In this document: piece after piece, positions 53,870 to 63,042 of the stretch | How positions within the stretch are numbered: the first letter of the stretch is position 1 | How the letters are laid out: every line of letters begins with the position of its first letter | Assembly: GCA_902601475.1 (NCBI GenBank) | Contig: CACKNK010000002.1 | Location: forward strand, 1-64,000 | Length of the DNA: 64,000 nucleotides | Direction of reading: 5' to 3' | Source of the DNA: an uncultured SAR86 cluster bacterium | GTDB taxonomy: Bacteria > Pseudomonadota > Gammaproteobacteria > Magnimaribacterales > D2472 | The notes under the pieces: generated by a model | The model's input: the letters and a program-made list of their open reading frames with translations, nothing else | Databases searched by the model: none | What the model was told of the DNA's origin: nothing | Made by a program: the position numbers and the translations under genes

Positions 53870-55471
53870 GTGAAAAGAAGAGAAGTTCTTAAGATTTCTG
53901 CATTAGGTCTTGCTGCTGCATCAGCAAGTTGTGCTGGGCTTAGAAATTCCATTAGGGCGCAATCAAATATTAAAGGTTTTTATCATGGAGTAGCCAGCGG
54001 TGATCCAACAAATAAAAGCATTATTCTTTGGACAAGAGCTACTCCTGTATCCCCGGGTCCAATAGTATGCAACTTAGAAGTTTCACTTAACAAAAATTTC
54101 ACTAACATCGTATTTAGCAAAAAAATAACTACGACTTTTGATACTGACTACTGTGTTAAGTATGATTACGAACCAAATTTTAGCTTTGGTAAAAACAAAT
54201 ATTTTTTTTACAGATTTCGTAGTGATCGATTAACTTCAGATGTTGGCAGAGCTAAGCTTCTGGATGATTCAGCAAAGGAAACTAGCTTTGCTGTCATGAG
54301 TTGTTCAAATTTTCCTGCAGGTTATTTTAATGTCTATGAAGCCTGTGCGTATGAAGAAATAGATTTTTGGATTCATCTCGGTGACTATTTATACGAGTAT
54401 CCTATGGATGGATATGCAACAGAAAATGCACAGCTGTTAAACCGCATTCCAGAACCTCATCATGAAATACTCACTTTATCTGATTACAGAAAACGTCATG
54501 CTCAATATAAAAAAGATCCTCAATCACAACTATTACACGCTACTCATCCCTTGATTGCAGTTTGGGATGATCACGAGATTACAAACGATACTTGGAAGTA
54601 CGGTGCAGAAAATCATGATGCATCAGAGGGGGACTTCCTGGAACGGAAATCAAACGCCATTAAGGCATATTTAGAATGGATGCCAATAAGAGAGAATACA
54701 AATAAGAGAAATATTTATCGATCATTTAAAGTTGGCTCGCTTCTGAATCTAGTCATGCTTGATACAAGACAGAACAACAGAGATAAACAAATTGATCCAA
54801 GAAACTATTTTTCCTCCGGTCAATTTGATATGGATAGTTTTTACAATGATCTTCTTAATAAAGAAAGAAGATTAATTGGAGAACCTCAATTTAGTTGGTT
54901 GGCAGATACTTATGGCAACTCAGAAGTCGCTTGGAATATCCTAGGCCAGCAAGTCTTAATGACAAAATTAAAATTTCCTGATATTTCATCTGCACTTTCT
55001 AACAGCAACCTTTCAGAGGAGGTTAAACAATATCTACCTTTGTTAAAGCTTGGGTTGCCAAGCAACTTAGATGCGTGGGATGGATATCCTGCAGAACGAG
55101 ATAGAATCTTTTCTCTGTTTAAAAACAATAATTCAAAGTTAATTAGTTTGGCTGGAGATACGCATAATGCATGGTTTTCAAAACTTTTTGACAATGCTGA
55201 AGAACATATTGGTTATGAATTTGGAACTCCCTCCGTTACTTCTCCTGGGCTAAGTGAATATCTAAATGGGGTCAACCCAGGAGAACTTGAGCAAGGAATT
55301 ATTAATGCAAATAAAGAGATAAAGTGGGTAAATACTTCTCACAGAGGGTATACAAAAATTTACTTGAATGAATCTATCCTTAAGGGAACTTTTAAATTTA
55401 TAGAATCTGTGTTGGAAAAATCTGCAGAAATCTCTTTTTCTAAAACTTTTACTATAGATCCTAAATCCTAA
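53870..55471 (+). CDS. phoD: PhoD-type alkaline phosphatase, Tat-exported
   Basis: The 533-residue protein starts at GTG 53870. The N-terminus, KRREVLKISALGLAAASASC, is a twin-arginine signal. Family motifs: GVASGDPTNKSIILWTR (N-terminal Fn3-like domain), SCSNFPAGYFNVYEA, WIHLGDYLYEY, VWDDHEITNDTW and LAGDTHNAWF, which carry the metal ligands (Fe/Ca type). PhoD removes phosphate from organic esters in the periplasm or outside, a common phosphorus-scavenging enzyme in the ocean. I found no convincing Pho box upstream. The Tat genes are about 4 kb away. Confidence 0.93.
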   Translation: MKRREVLKISALGLAAASASCAGLRNSIRAQSNIKGFYHGVASGDPTNKSIILWTRATPVSPGPIVCNLEVSLNKNFTNIVFSKKITTTFDTDYCVKYDYEPNFSFGKNKYFFYRFRSDRLTSDVGRAKLLDDSAKETSFAVMSCSNFPAGYFNVYEACAYEEIDFWIHLGDYLYEYPMDGYATENAQLLNRIPEPHHEILTLSDYRKRHAQYKKDPQSQLLHATHPLIAVWDDHEITNDTWKYGAENHDASEGDFLERKSNAIKAYLEWMPIRENTNKRNIYRSFKVGSLLNLVMLDTRQNNRDKQIDPRNYFSSGQFDMDSFYNDLLNKERRLIGEPQFSWLADTYGNSEVAWNILGQQVLMTKLKFPDISSALSNSNLSEEVKQYLPLLKLGLPSNLDAWDGYPAERDRIFSLFKNNNSKLISLAGDTHNAWFSKLFDNAEEHIGYEFGTPSVTSPGLSEYLNGVNPGELEQGIINANKEIKWVNTSHRGYTKIYLNESILKGTFKFIESVLEKSAEISFSKTFTIDPKS

Positions 55472-56009
55472 AAAATTCTTTTTTATAAAATCGCAACTCA
55501 TTAATAGACTCTCTAATATCATCTTGAGCGCGATGACAGCTATTCTTCTCGTATGCTTGAGCATTATTAGACCACCGGGTAATTACTTCCTTTACAGAGG
55601 AAACATCAATGTGCCGATAATTAAAATACGCCTCAAGTTGCGGCATGTATTTAGAAAGAAATCTTCGATCATGAGAAACGGTATTCCCGCACATTGGAGA
55701 TTTTTTTTGACCAACATACTTAGAAATAAAATCTAAGGTCTCAATTTCTGCCATTTGTTCTGTGATGTTACTAATTTTAACTGCGTCAATTAAACCGGTT
55801 GAACCATGTTGTTTCTGATTCCACTCATCCATAGAGTCTAGAAGAGATTTATTTTGATTGATTACCAAGTTGGGACCTTCGGCAATAATGTTAAGTTCAG
55901 AATCAGTGACAATCGTTGCAATTTCAATAATCCTCTCTTGCTCTGGATCAAGACCGGTCATCTCCAAATCGAGCCAAATAAGATTTTTATTAGATAATTG
56001 AGATGGCAT
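55461..56009 (-). CDS. orn: Oligoribonuclease
   Basis: A 3'-5' exonuclease of the DEDDh group that finishes RNA decay by degrading 2-5-mers. Motifs: LIWLDLEMTGLDPEQERIIEIA (D, E), CGNTVSHDRRFLSKYMPQL (D), RHIDVSSVKEVI and CHRAQDDIRESINEL (His and Asp). The 182-residue length is standard. It is divergent from rsgA, as in most gammaproteobacteria, and overlaps phoD by 11 bases. Confidence 0.97.
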   Translation of the reverse strand: MPSQLSNKNLIWLDLEMTGLDPEQERIIEIATIVTDSELNIIAEGPNLVINQNKSLLDSMDEWNQKQHGSTGLIDAVKISNITEQMAEIETLDFISKYVGQKKSPMCGNTVSHDRRFLSKYMPQLEAYFNYRHIDVSSVKEVITRWSNNAQAYEKNSCHRAQDDIRESINELRFYKKEFFRI

Positions 56010-56049
56010 TAACTGTTATGTCCTAAAATAGGTGTATTTTGTGACTTAA

Positions 56050-56913
56050 ATGGAAAAAGTTCAAATTGGCAAAGTAATAGAGTTTTACACAAATTCTTGC
56101 TTGGTGCTGTCTCAGGAAAAAACATACAACTGTATGACCCCAAAAAACCATGAAGTAGCTGTCGGAGACAATGTTGAGATACTTGTACAATCATCTAATG
56201 CAATCATTACTAAAATTCATGACAGATCAAGTGCTTTGTATAGATTTCGTGGGCATAAAAAAAGGTTATTGGCAGCAAATCTAACTAATATTGGGATTAT
56301 TCTTGCCTCAGTTCCTCAAGCACCAAGATCATTTATTGATAAGTGGTTAACAATTGCTGATGGAGCAAAACTAGAACCATTCTTGGTTTTTAACAAATCT
56401 GATCTAGAGTTATCACAAGAATTTGAAGATACAAAAGATCTATACGCTAACTTAAATCTTCCTTACTTCATCACTTCTTTCAAAAAAAATTTTGGTATTT
56501 CGGAATTAAAAAACTATCTCGAAAATAGAACTTGCATCTTTGTTGGTCAATCAGGTGTTGGCAAGTCTTCTCTAACCGGTGCGCTTACTGGAATAAATCT
56601 TAAAACTAAAGTCTTATCGAATGAACAGGGTCAACATACCACTTCAACATCTAGGCTATTCAAAGTGGAAAACGTTGATGGGTCTATTATTGACTCGCCA
56701 GGCGTAAGAGACATTGAAGAGGGTCCAGTAAGTAAAAGTTCAATAAAAAGTGTTTTCCATGAAATAACAGAGGCCTCAAAAAAATGTCAATTCAGAAACT
56801 GTGGGCATAAAAAGGATAAAGGATGCTTCGTTAAAAAAGGGATCGAAGAGGGCCTAATCAATCAGTCAAGGTATGATAGCTTCCTAGAATTAGTAAAAAA
56901 TATAGATGAATAA
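56050..56913 (+). CDS. rsgA: Ribosome small subunit-dependent GTPase A
   Basis: Helps the late steps of 30S subunit maturation. The GTPase motifs are in permuted order, typical of RsgA: FNKSDLE (G4), then GQSGVGKSSLTGAL (G1) and IDSPGVRDIE (G3). An N-terminal OB fold and a zinc finger (CQFRNCGHKKDKGC) are present. It is shorter (287) than E. coli RsgA (350), missing the N-terminal tail. Overlaps ubiE by eight bases. Confidence 0.96.
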   Translation: MEKVQIGKVIEFYTNSCLVLSQEKTYNCMTPKNHEVAVGDNVEILVQSSNAIITKIHDRSSALYRFRGHKKRLLAANLTNIGIILASVPQAPRSFIDKWLTIADGAKLEPFLVFNKSDLELSQEFEDTKDLYANLNLPYFITSFKKNFGISELKNYLENRTCIFVGQSGVGKSSLTGALTGINLKTKVLSNEQGQHTTSTSRLFKVENVDGSIIDSPGVRDIEEGPVSKSSIKSVFHEITEASKKCQFRNCGHKKDKGCFVKKGIEEGLINQSRYDSFLELVKNIDE

Positions 56914-57643
56914 AAAAACACATTTTGGCTTTGAACAAGTTGATGAAAAAGATAAAGAAAAAAAGGTAGGGGGCGTTTTTTCATCAGTTGCCGACAATTA
57001 CGATTTAATGAATGATGCGATGTCCTTTGGATTGCATAGGTTATGGAAAGAAATTTTAATTGAGCTTAGTGAAGTCAAATCAGACAGCAAGGTATTGGAC
57101 ATAGCAAGTGGGACTGGTGACATTCCAAAAATTCTTTTGAATAAACATAATGCAATAGAAGTGCATATGACAGACATTAATGCATCAATGTTGTCGAATG
57201 GTTACAAGAGGGCGGTTAATGAAAACTTTCATTCAAATACATACTTTTCAGTAGCGAGCGGTGAGTCACTCCCATATAAGGATAATAGTTTTGATCTTAT
57301 AACAGTTGGGTTTGGCTTGAGAAATTTTACCAATAAGGAAGATGGATTAAAGGAGATGAGAAGATGCCTAAAGGGTAACGGAGTTCTTTTGGTTCTAGAA
57401 TTTTCGAAACCACAAAATAGTCTATTTTCAAAAGTTTATGATTGGTATTCTTTCAACATCATTCCTAGGATGGGAAAGTTTCTTGCTAATGATTCAGAGA
57501 GTTATAAATATTTGGCTGAATCAATAAGAATGCATCCTGACCAAGTAACATTGAAGCAAATGATACTCGATGGTGGATTTGAGGAATGTAAATTCTTTAA
57601 TTTATTGAATGGAATCGTTGCCATTCATAAGGCTTATAAATAA
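56906..57643 (+). CDS. ubiE: Ubiquinone/menaquinone methyltransferase UbiE
   Basis: SAM-dependent C-methylation in ubiquinone synthesis. HFGFEQVDEKDKEKKVGGVF, VADNYDLMNDAMSFGLHRLW, VLDIASGTGDIP (SAM motif) and ITVGFGLRNFTNKEDGLKEM are UbiE hallmarks. The 245 residues match the family. It begins a ubiE-ubiJ-ubiB chain with one-base overlap to ubiJ. Confidence 0.96.
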   Translation: MNKKTHFGFEQVDEKDKEKKVGGVFSSVADNYDLMNDAMSFGLHRLWKEILIELSEVKSDSKVLDIASGTGDIPKILLNKHNAIEVHMTDINASMLSNGYKRAVNENFHSNTYFSVASGESLPYKDNSFDLITVGFGLRNFTNKEDGLKEMRRCLKGNGVLLVLEFSKPQNSLFSKVYDWYSFNIIPRMGKFLANDSESYKYLAESIRMHPDQVTLKQMILDGGFEECKFFNLLNGIVAIHKAYK

Positions 57644-58131
57644 TGAAAGTAAAGCTGACACATTTTTTAGATGAATTATTTGAATCTAACAACACTTTTA
57701 AAAACGCCTTAAAAAGATTCTATCCTATTAATGCCAACCTTGAGATCACTGGCATTTGCAAATTCAATCTTTTTCTATCAGAAGAACTGAGTCAGCTTTC
57801 TACTAACAAATCTAATGATAAAGATTTTGAAATCAGCTGCGGTCTAACTGATGTGTCATTTTTATTGAGACATGAATTTAAGCAGGAATGGATATCAGGT
57901 GATAGTGAAAAGGCCCTTGGTCTAATTAACTTGCTTAGAAATACCAATATAAATTTTGAATATCTGGTAGCAAAACATTTAGGAGATATACCGGCGCTTG
58001 GATTAATGATGCTACAAAGAAAAGCCACGCAGACCGAAACCAATAAAGCTCTCAATGAAGACATAGTTTTAAATAATATTAGAACATTTGCCTTGAGACT
58101 GGATCGAGCAGAAAGAATAGGACAATCTTAA
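57643..58131 (+). CDS. ubiJ: Ubiquinone biosynthesis accessory factor UbiJ (SCP2 domain)
   Basis: A 162-residue SCP2-domain protein between ubiE and ubiB, the position of UbiJ in gammaproteobacteria. GDSEKALGLINLLRNTNINFEYLVAKH and LGDIPALGL match the C-terminal helices, and the N-terminal region fits a lipid-binding SCP2 fold. UbiJ organises the Ubi complex by binding lipid intermediates. Sequence similarity to the family is loose, so context carries much of the weight. Confidence 0.85.
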   Translation: MKVKLTHFLDELFESNNTFKNALKRFYPINANLEITGICKFNLFLSEELSQLSTNKSNDKDFEISCGLTDVSFLLRHEFKQEWISGDSEKALGLINLLRNTNINFEYLVAKHLGDIPALGLMMLQRKATQTETNKALNEDIVLNNIRTFALRLDRAERIGQS

Positions 58132-58133
58132 TA

Positions 58134-59681
58134 ATGATTTTTGGTGCAATTAAAATAACTTTCTTATCTTTTTATCATGGAATAATAAATATCCCTTTTG
58201 AAAATGGCACTAGTAAGTTTTTTGGGCTACTAAATTACTTAAACATTTTTTACTTCTTCAAGAAAAAAATACCATCCTCTGAACGATTGAATGCATTTCT
58301 TGAATCTATGGGACCATTATTTATCAAATTTGGTCAGCTTTTATCTACTAGAACAGACGTCCTTCCTCAGACATATACTCTTGAGCTACAGAAACTAACA
58401 GATTCTTGTAAGCCATTTGAAGGAGAAGAGGCGCTAGAAATATTTAAAAGATCAATTACAAACGAACAGTTTAAAAAAATAAACAATTTTGAATTAAAGC
58501 CCTTGGCCTCAGCTTCACTTGCACAGGTACATACCGCCAATCTAATCGAAAATAATCAAGAAATAGTAATTAAGATTCTTAGGCCAAATATATCCAAAAA
58601 GGTTAATTCAAATATAAAGCTTCTTAAGTTATTTGCATTCTTTGTTAAGGTTTTATTCAAAGACAGTTACCGCTTAAAGATTAATCAAGTTGTAAATGAC
58701 TACGAAAGAACAATCTTAAAAGAAATTGATTTGAGATTGGAGGCAAATAACACCATACAAACAAGAGAAAATTTCTTAGAATCAAATCTCCTCTATATTC
58801 CATCAGTTTATAAAGAATTCACTAACAAAAATATTCTTGTCATGGAGCGAATCTACGGAACTCCATGCACAGATATTGATAAAATTAGAGCTGCTGGAGT
58901 TGATTTAAAGGTCCTTGCAGAAAACGGTGTCAAAATTTTTCTTGATCAAGTTTTTCGAGATAATTTCTTTCATGCTGACATGCATCCAGGCAATATTTTT
59001 GTTGATTTAAAAAATCCAGAAATGAATAGGTATATTGCTGTTGACTGCGCGATTGTTGGCAGCCTAAGTGATGCAGACCTTTATAATCTTGCACGCATGC
59101 TTAGTTGCACAATTAAACAAGATTACAAAAAACTTGCTAATTTATTTATCTCTAATCAATGGGTAGAACAAGATTCAGATGTTTATGACCTAGAGATGAC
59201 ACTTAAATCTTGTTGTGAGCCAATTTTTGAAAAACCACTTGCAGAAATTGAGTTCGGAAAGCTGTTACTGTTTTTATTTGAAAGTACTCGCAGTTTTGGT
59301 TTATCAATTCAACCGTCATTGGTGCTCCTTCAAAAAACATTAATTCATATCGAGGGCATGGGAAGAAGCATTTATCCAAAACTAGATTTTTGGTCGATAG
59401 CGGAGCCCTATTTAGATGACTGGATTCGAAATAAGTATCATCCCAAACAATTGCTCAAATACATTGAGGAAAATAGATACGAAATATTGGAAAAGGGTGC
59501 TAACTTACCTAATGATATTTTAAATATCTTAGATGCTCTGAAATCCATTGCAGATAATCCACAGCATCAGAATAAAAAAGTCGAAGCATTAAAACATGAG
59601 ATTTCAAAGCAACAATTCATTAACAGACTATCGTTGGCAGGCTTCTTGCTATTAGCAGTTTTATTTCTTATTAATTCTTAG
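58134..59681 (+). CDS. ubiB: Ubiquinone biosynthesis regulatory kinase-like protein UbiB
   Basis: An atypical (ADCK-type) kinase-like ATPase for ubiquinone synthesis. SMGPLFIKFGQLLSTRTDVLP (KxGQ motif), PLASASLAQVHTANL (A-rich loop), IVIKILRPN (Lys), FFHADMHPGNIFVD (catalytic HxDxxPxN) and AVDCAIVG (metal Asp). The C-terminus has a membrane helix (LAGFLLLAVLFLI). At 515 residues it is slightly short. It is followed by the tat genes, as in E. coli. Confidence 0.96.
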   Translation: MIFGAIKITFLSFYHGIINIPFENGTSKFFGLLNYLNIFYFFKKKIPSSERLNAFLESMGPLFIKFGQLLSTRTDVLPQTYTLELQKLTDSCKPFEGEEALEIFKRSITNEQFKKINNFELKPLASASLAQVHTANLIENNQEIVIKILRPNISKKVNSNIKLLKLFAFFVKVLFKDSYRLKINQVVNDYERTILKEIDLRLEANNTIQTRENFLESNLLYIPSVYKEFTNKNILVMERIYGTPCTDIDKIRAAGVDLKVLAENGVKIFLDQVFRDNFFHADMHPGNIFVDLKNPEMNRYIAVDCAIVGSLSDADLYNLARMLSCTIKQDYKKLANLFISNQWVEQDSDVYDLEMTLKSCCEPIFEKPLAEIEFGKLLLFLFESTRSFGLSIQPSLVLLQKTLIHIEGMGRSIYPKLDFWSIAEPYLDDWIRNKYHPKQLLKYIEENRYEILEKGANLPNDILNILDALKSIADNPQHQNKKVEALKHEISKQQFINRLSLAGFLLLAVLFLINS

Positions 59682-59720
59682 CTCCTCTCTTTTAAAGTAT
59701 ACTATTGCAGAGGTCAAAAT

Positions 59721-59897
59721 ATGGGATTCGGCGGTATTAGCATTTGGCAACTATTAATCATTCTGCTGGTGGTTCTAGTCCTCTTTGGTAGTAAAAAACT
59801 AAGGTCAATTGGGTCCGATCTTGGGCAAGGCATAAAAGGTTTTAAAAAAGCTATCAATGATGACGAATCAAAGGAGAATGATAAATCTAAAGATTAG
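59721..59897 (+). CDS. tatA: Sec-independent translocase subunit TatA
   Basis: A 58-residue TatA: short N-terminus ([12 protein letters not shown]), transmembrane helix ([20 protein letters not shown]), amphipathic helix ([15 protein letters not shown]) and an acidic, lysine-rich tail. TatA forms the pore-like assembly that moves folded twin-arginine proteins across the inner membrane. AGAGG lies upstream of the ATG. tatB and tatC follow directly. Confidence 0.95.
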   Translation: MGFGGISIWQLLIILLVVLVLFGSKKLRSIGSDLGQGIKGFKKAINDDESKENDKSKD

Positions 59898-59908
59898 AAG
59901 TAACTAAA

Positions 59909-60151
59909 TTGTTTCAAATAGGCTTTATTGAAATTCTTTTTATAGGATTAATCATTCTGTTGCTTTTTGGCCCTGAAAGGCTTCCTGAGATTTCAAAAAT
60001 AATAATTAAAAACACAACGCGCTTAAAAAGAAAATTTTCATCCTTTAGGGAGGATATCGAAAGAGACATTGGCGCAGATGAGATAAAGCAAGATATCTTT
60101 AATGAGTTTAAGCTGGAAGAGCTTGAGAAAAATGAATCAGAAAAATCCTGA
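59909..60151 (+). CDS. tatB: Sec-independent translocase subunit TatB
   Basis: An 80-residue TatB: MFQIGFIEILFIGLIILLLF with the conserved Glu at residue 8 and GPERLPEISK after the membrane helix. TatB works with TatC as the signal-peptide receptor. It is short (E. coli 171), keeping only the membrane and first amphipathic helix. It starts at TTG 59909, since no ATG fits. Its end overlaps the start of tatC by 20 bases. Confidence 0.93.
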   Translation: MFQIGFIEILFIGLIILLLFGPERLPEISKIIIKNTTRLKRKFSSFREDIERDIGADEIKQDIFNEFKLEELEKNESEKS

Positions 60152-60842
60152 ATCTGAATCGTTAGTTAGTCATCTTTCAGAGCTTAGAAAGAGATTGTTA
60201 AGTTATGTAATCTGTGTTGCGGTTATTTTTATTGTATCCATACCATTTGCAAATCAAATTTATAATATTTTTTCTACTCCCATGAGTGAGCTTTTGGTCA
60301 ATTCAACCATGATTGCCACTGAAGTTACCTCCCCATTGCTTGTTCCGATAAAGTTGAATCTTTATCTCGCCTTATTAATCAGCATGCCGTATCTTTTTTA
60401 TCAGGCATGGAAATATATTGCGCCTGGATTATATGAAAAAGAAACTGCGACCTTAAAACCAATCCTATTTTTTGCAGCCATTCTATTTTATATGGGAGTG
60501 CTGTTTGCATACTTAGTTGTAACTCCACTCATTCTTCAATTTCTTGTTGGAATTGCCCCAGAAAACATAGCTGTAATGACTGATATTAATCAATTCCTAA
60601 ATTTCATGCTTAAGCTGCTTTTAGCATTTGGAATTGCCTTCCAGGTACCGGTGGCAACTTATCTGACCATTAAAAGTGGAATTAAGACTAAAGATGAAGT
60701 GAAAGCATTGCGCCCTTATCTTATAGTAGGTTTTTTTGTTGTTGCGATGCTATTAACGCCACCAGATATTTTTTCTCAATTATTTTTGGCTCTACCTATG
60801 TGGTTATTATTTGAGCTTGGCCTTCTTTTCTCAAAAAAATAA
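60132..60842 (+). CDS. tatC: Sec-independent translocase subunit TatC
   Basis: A six-helix membrane protein of 236 residues. HLSELRKRLL at the N-terminus, YKYIAPGLY-like (WKYIAPGLYEKE), FAAILFYMGVLFAYLVVTPL, FGIAFQVPVATYL and LTPPDIFSQ are the TatC signatures, including the conserved Glu and Phe. ATG at 60132 gives the family N-terminus, so the earlier in-frame start at 60102 is rejected. TatC binds the RR signal peptide; PhoD in this window is a likely client. Confidence 0.96.
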   Translation: MNQKNPESESLVSHLSELRKRLLSYVICVAVIFIVSIPFANQIYNIFSTPMSELLVNSTMIATEVTSPLLVPIKLNLYLALLISMPYLFYQAWKYIAPGLYEKETATLKPILFFAAILFYMGVLFAYLVVTPLILQFLVGIAPENIAVMTDINQFLNFMLKLLLAFGIAFQVPVATYLTIKSGIKTKDEVKALRPYLIVGFFVVAMLLTPPDIFSQLFLALPMWLLFELGLLFSKK

Positions 60843-60843
60843 G

Positions 60844-61437
60844 CTATTTGGGAACATTAAGTCTTTCCAGCCATGAATCATCTTCTGGCATCTTGGCTTC
60901 CAGGATACGATTTAAAAGTTTGTCAGGACTTGTGTCCACAATTAGTTGTGAGTAGTTTGCCTCTGATACAAAACCAGATTTAACAGAATGGTCATACCAT
61001 TTAAAAAAAGAGTCATAGTAATTATTGGTATTCAAAATTCCAACTGGTTTATTAATAATTCCTAATTGGTTGCTGACAAGAACTTCGGTAAGTTCATCCA
61101 ATGACCCTACGCCTCCAGGCAGAACAATAAATGCATCACTGTGATTAAAGAATTCTTGTTTTCTTTCAAATAAATCCTTAGTGATAATTGTTTTGGTAAT
61201 TCTTGGGTTGGTAAGCTCAAAGGAATCTAGGCTGCTTAAAGTAATACCAATTACTTCACCACCAGATTCGATTGCGGTGTCTGCAACAACCTTCATCAAG
61301 CCAACATCACCACCACCAAAAACAACATTGATGCCCTTTGAAGCAATTAATTGAGAAATTTCCTTGGCTTTTTCCTCATAGATTGGATCATTCCCCAAAT
61401 GGGCTCCGCAAAAAACTGCAATACTTTTGATTTTCAT
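60844..61437 (-). CDS. LOG family protein (TIGR00730)
   Basis: A 197-residue protein with SIAVFCGAHLGNDPIYEE, VVFGGGDVGLMKVVADTA and VLPGGVGSLDELTEVL (PGGxGT-type motif). The family includes the cytokinin-activating LOG phosphoribohydrolase and bacterial PpnN-like nucleotide hydrolases. It probably cleaves a nucleoside monophosphate to base and ribose 5-phosphate. It overlaps the acyl-CoA dehydrogenase gene by four bases. Confidence 0.9.
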   Translation of the reverse strand: MKIKSIAVFCGAHLGNDPIYEEKAKEISQLIASKGINVVFGGGDVGLMKVVADTAIESGGEVIGITLSSLDSFELTNPRITKTIITKDLFERKQEFFNHSDAFIVLPGGVGSLDELTEVLVSNQLGIINKPVGILNTNNYYDSFFKWYDHSVKSGFVSEANYSQLIVDTSPDKLLNRILEAKMPEDDSWLERLNVPK

Positions 61438-62597
61438 GATGGTAATCCTAAAATATTCTTTGAAATGATGTTGAGCTGAACTTCGCTCGAACCCCCGGCA
61501 ATAGTATAAGCCTTAGAATAAAAAAAAGATTTAACCACATCGTTGATCATCTCAGATCCTTTTCCGGGGACAAGTAGTCCTCCCATACCAAGAGATTTGA
61601 TGTTTAACTCCCATCTGAGTTGAAGCTCTTCAGTACTCAAGTACTTAAGCGTGAGCGCAGCCTCTGAAAATCCAAATTGACTTTCCTCTTTAACTCTTTG
61701 CATGGTCAAATTAATAAGCTCATTTCTTAGTTCATGTTTTGTAATTTCATTATGTAACAATTTTTTATCCGAAAATTCTGAGCAGTTCTTAAGCAAATCT
61801 GAAGGCGATATATCTACTGCTCCCTCAGACTCCATATCGCTCATCATGGTTCTTTCATGCATAAGCAATGATTTTGCTACCGGCCATCCTTTGTTTTCTC
61901 CGCCAATGCAGTGTGACTTGAGCGCTTTGGCATCATCAAAAAAGACCTGGCAAAACGGAGATACACCGCTGATCAATTGAATTCTATTTGTTGTTATCTC
62001 ATCTTGTTTCATATCAATCAAAACAAATGAAATTCCGTCATGCTTTTTTATTTTATCTGTCTTAACAAGGCAATACATCCAATCAGCTTTATCTGCTTCC
62101 GAAGTCCAAATTTTGGATCCATTAATTATGTAAGTTTCATTATCATTTGATGTTGCTGTGGTGCTTACTCCTGCAAGATCTGAACCTGCACCTGGCTCAG
62201 AAAATCCTTGGCACCACCATATTTCTCCTCTGGCTATCTTCGGAAGAAACTCCTTTTTTTGATCTTCTGTTCCAAATTCAAGTAATACCGGACCAAGCAT
62301 TGTTATTCCAAAATTAATCTGTGGATTTCTGCAGCCTCTTTTCTTAAGTTCTTGCCTTAAAATCTGAGCTTCCTCAAAATCCAAACCTGCTCCACCATAT
62401 TCCTTTGGCCATTCTGGTGTGGAATATCCAGTTTGAGTCATTGCATTAAACCATTTTTCAGAATCTGAATTTGGGAATGAAATTGATGATGATGCCCATA
62501 CCTGCTCGCTAGCTGGCATTGGAGTCATCATTGATTTTGGACAATTTTCATCAATCCAATTGGATATATAGGCTCTAAAGTCTTTAGTTTGGCTCAT
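61434..62597 (-). CDS. Acyl-CoA dehydrogenase
   Basis: A 387-residue FAD enzyme: WPKEYGGAGLDFEEAQIL, CQGFSEPGAGSDLAGVSTTA, YIINGSKIWTSEADKADWMY and a C-terminal YTIAGGSSEVQLNIISKNILG (catalytic-domain end). It oxidises an acyl-CoA, feeding beta-oxidation or branched-chain or terpene breakdown. The usual catalytic Glu position is not obvious in the fragment I can read. It lies four bases after dtd and may be co-expressed with the LOG gene. Confidence 0.92.
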   Translation of the reverse strand: MSQTKDFRAYISNWIDENCPKSMMTPMPASEQVWASSSISFPNSDSEKWFNAMTQTGYSTPEWPKEYGGAGLDFEEAQILRQELKKRGCRNPQINFGITMLGPVLLEFGTEDQKKEFLPKIARGEIWWCQGFSEPGAGSDLAGVSTTATSNDNETYIINGSKIWTSEADKADWMYCLVKTDKIKKHDGISFVLIDMKQDEITTNRIQLISGVSPFCQVFFDDAKALKSHCIGGENKGWPVAKSLLMHERTMMSDMESEGAVDISPSDLLKNCSEFSDKKLLHNEITKHELRNELINLTMQRVKEESQFGFSEAALTLKYLSTEELQLRWELNIKSLGMGGLLVPGKGSEMINDVVKSFFYSKAYTIAGGSSEVQLNIISKNILGLPS

Positions 62598-62601
62598 TGA
62601 G

Positions 62602-63039
62602 TTAGAAATTAAAATTTAATGTAAAGGGTCCATCATTGGTTAATTCAAGTTCCATATATGCCCCAAAAACACCATATTTTACATTTTTATATTCAAGATT
62701 TATGGAGGCTTTGAGTTTATTATAAAGCTCTTCTGCTAAATCAGGAGATGCAGCCTTATGGAAACTAGGTTTTAAGCCTTTTTTTGTGGATGCATTTAAG
62801 GTAAATTGGCTTACAATTAGCAATTCTGCTCCTATTTTACGCAAACTTGCATCTAACTTGCCACTAACTCCTTCGAAAAATGAATAATCTAATATTTTTG
62901 ATATTAGTTTATCTATTTGAACTTGTGTGTCAGTTTGTTCAAAACAAACCATTAAAAGTATGCCTTTATCAATAGAGCTGACTAAATCCTTATTAACCCT
63001 TACCGAGGCTTTTTTGACCCTTTGTGCTAAACAAAGCAA
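62602..63039 (-). CDS. dtd: D-aminoacyl-tRNA deacylase
   Basis: Removes D-amino acids mis-attached to tRNA. LAQRVKKASVRVN, LLIVSQFTLNASTKKGLKPSFHKAA (SQFTL motif) and FGAYMELELTNDGPFTLNF (GP cis-proline motif) are clear. The 145-residue length is normal. It starts at TTG 63039, three bases after fba on the same strand. Confidence 0.95.
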   Translation of the reverse strand: MLCLAQRVKKASVRVNKDLVSSIDKGILLMVCFEQTDTQVQIDKLISKILDYSFFEGVSGKLDASLRKIGAELLIVSQFTLNASTKKGLKPSFHKAASPDLAEELYNKLKASINLEYKNVKYGVFGAYMELELTNDGPFTLNFNF

Positions 63040-63042
63040 GAC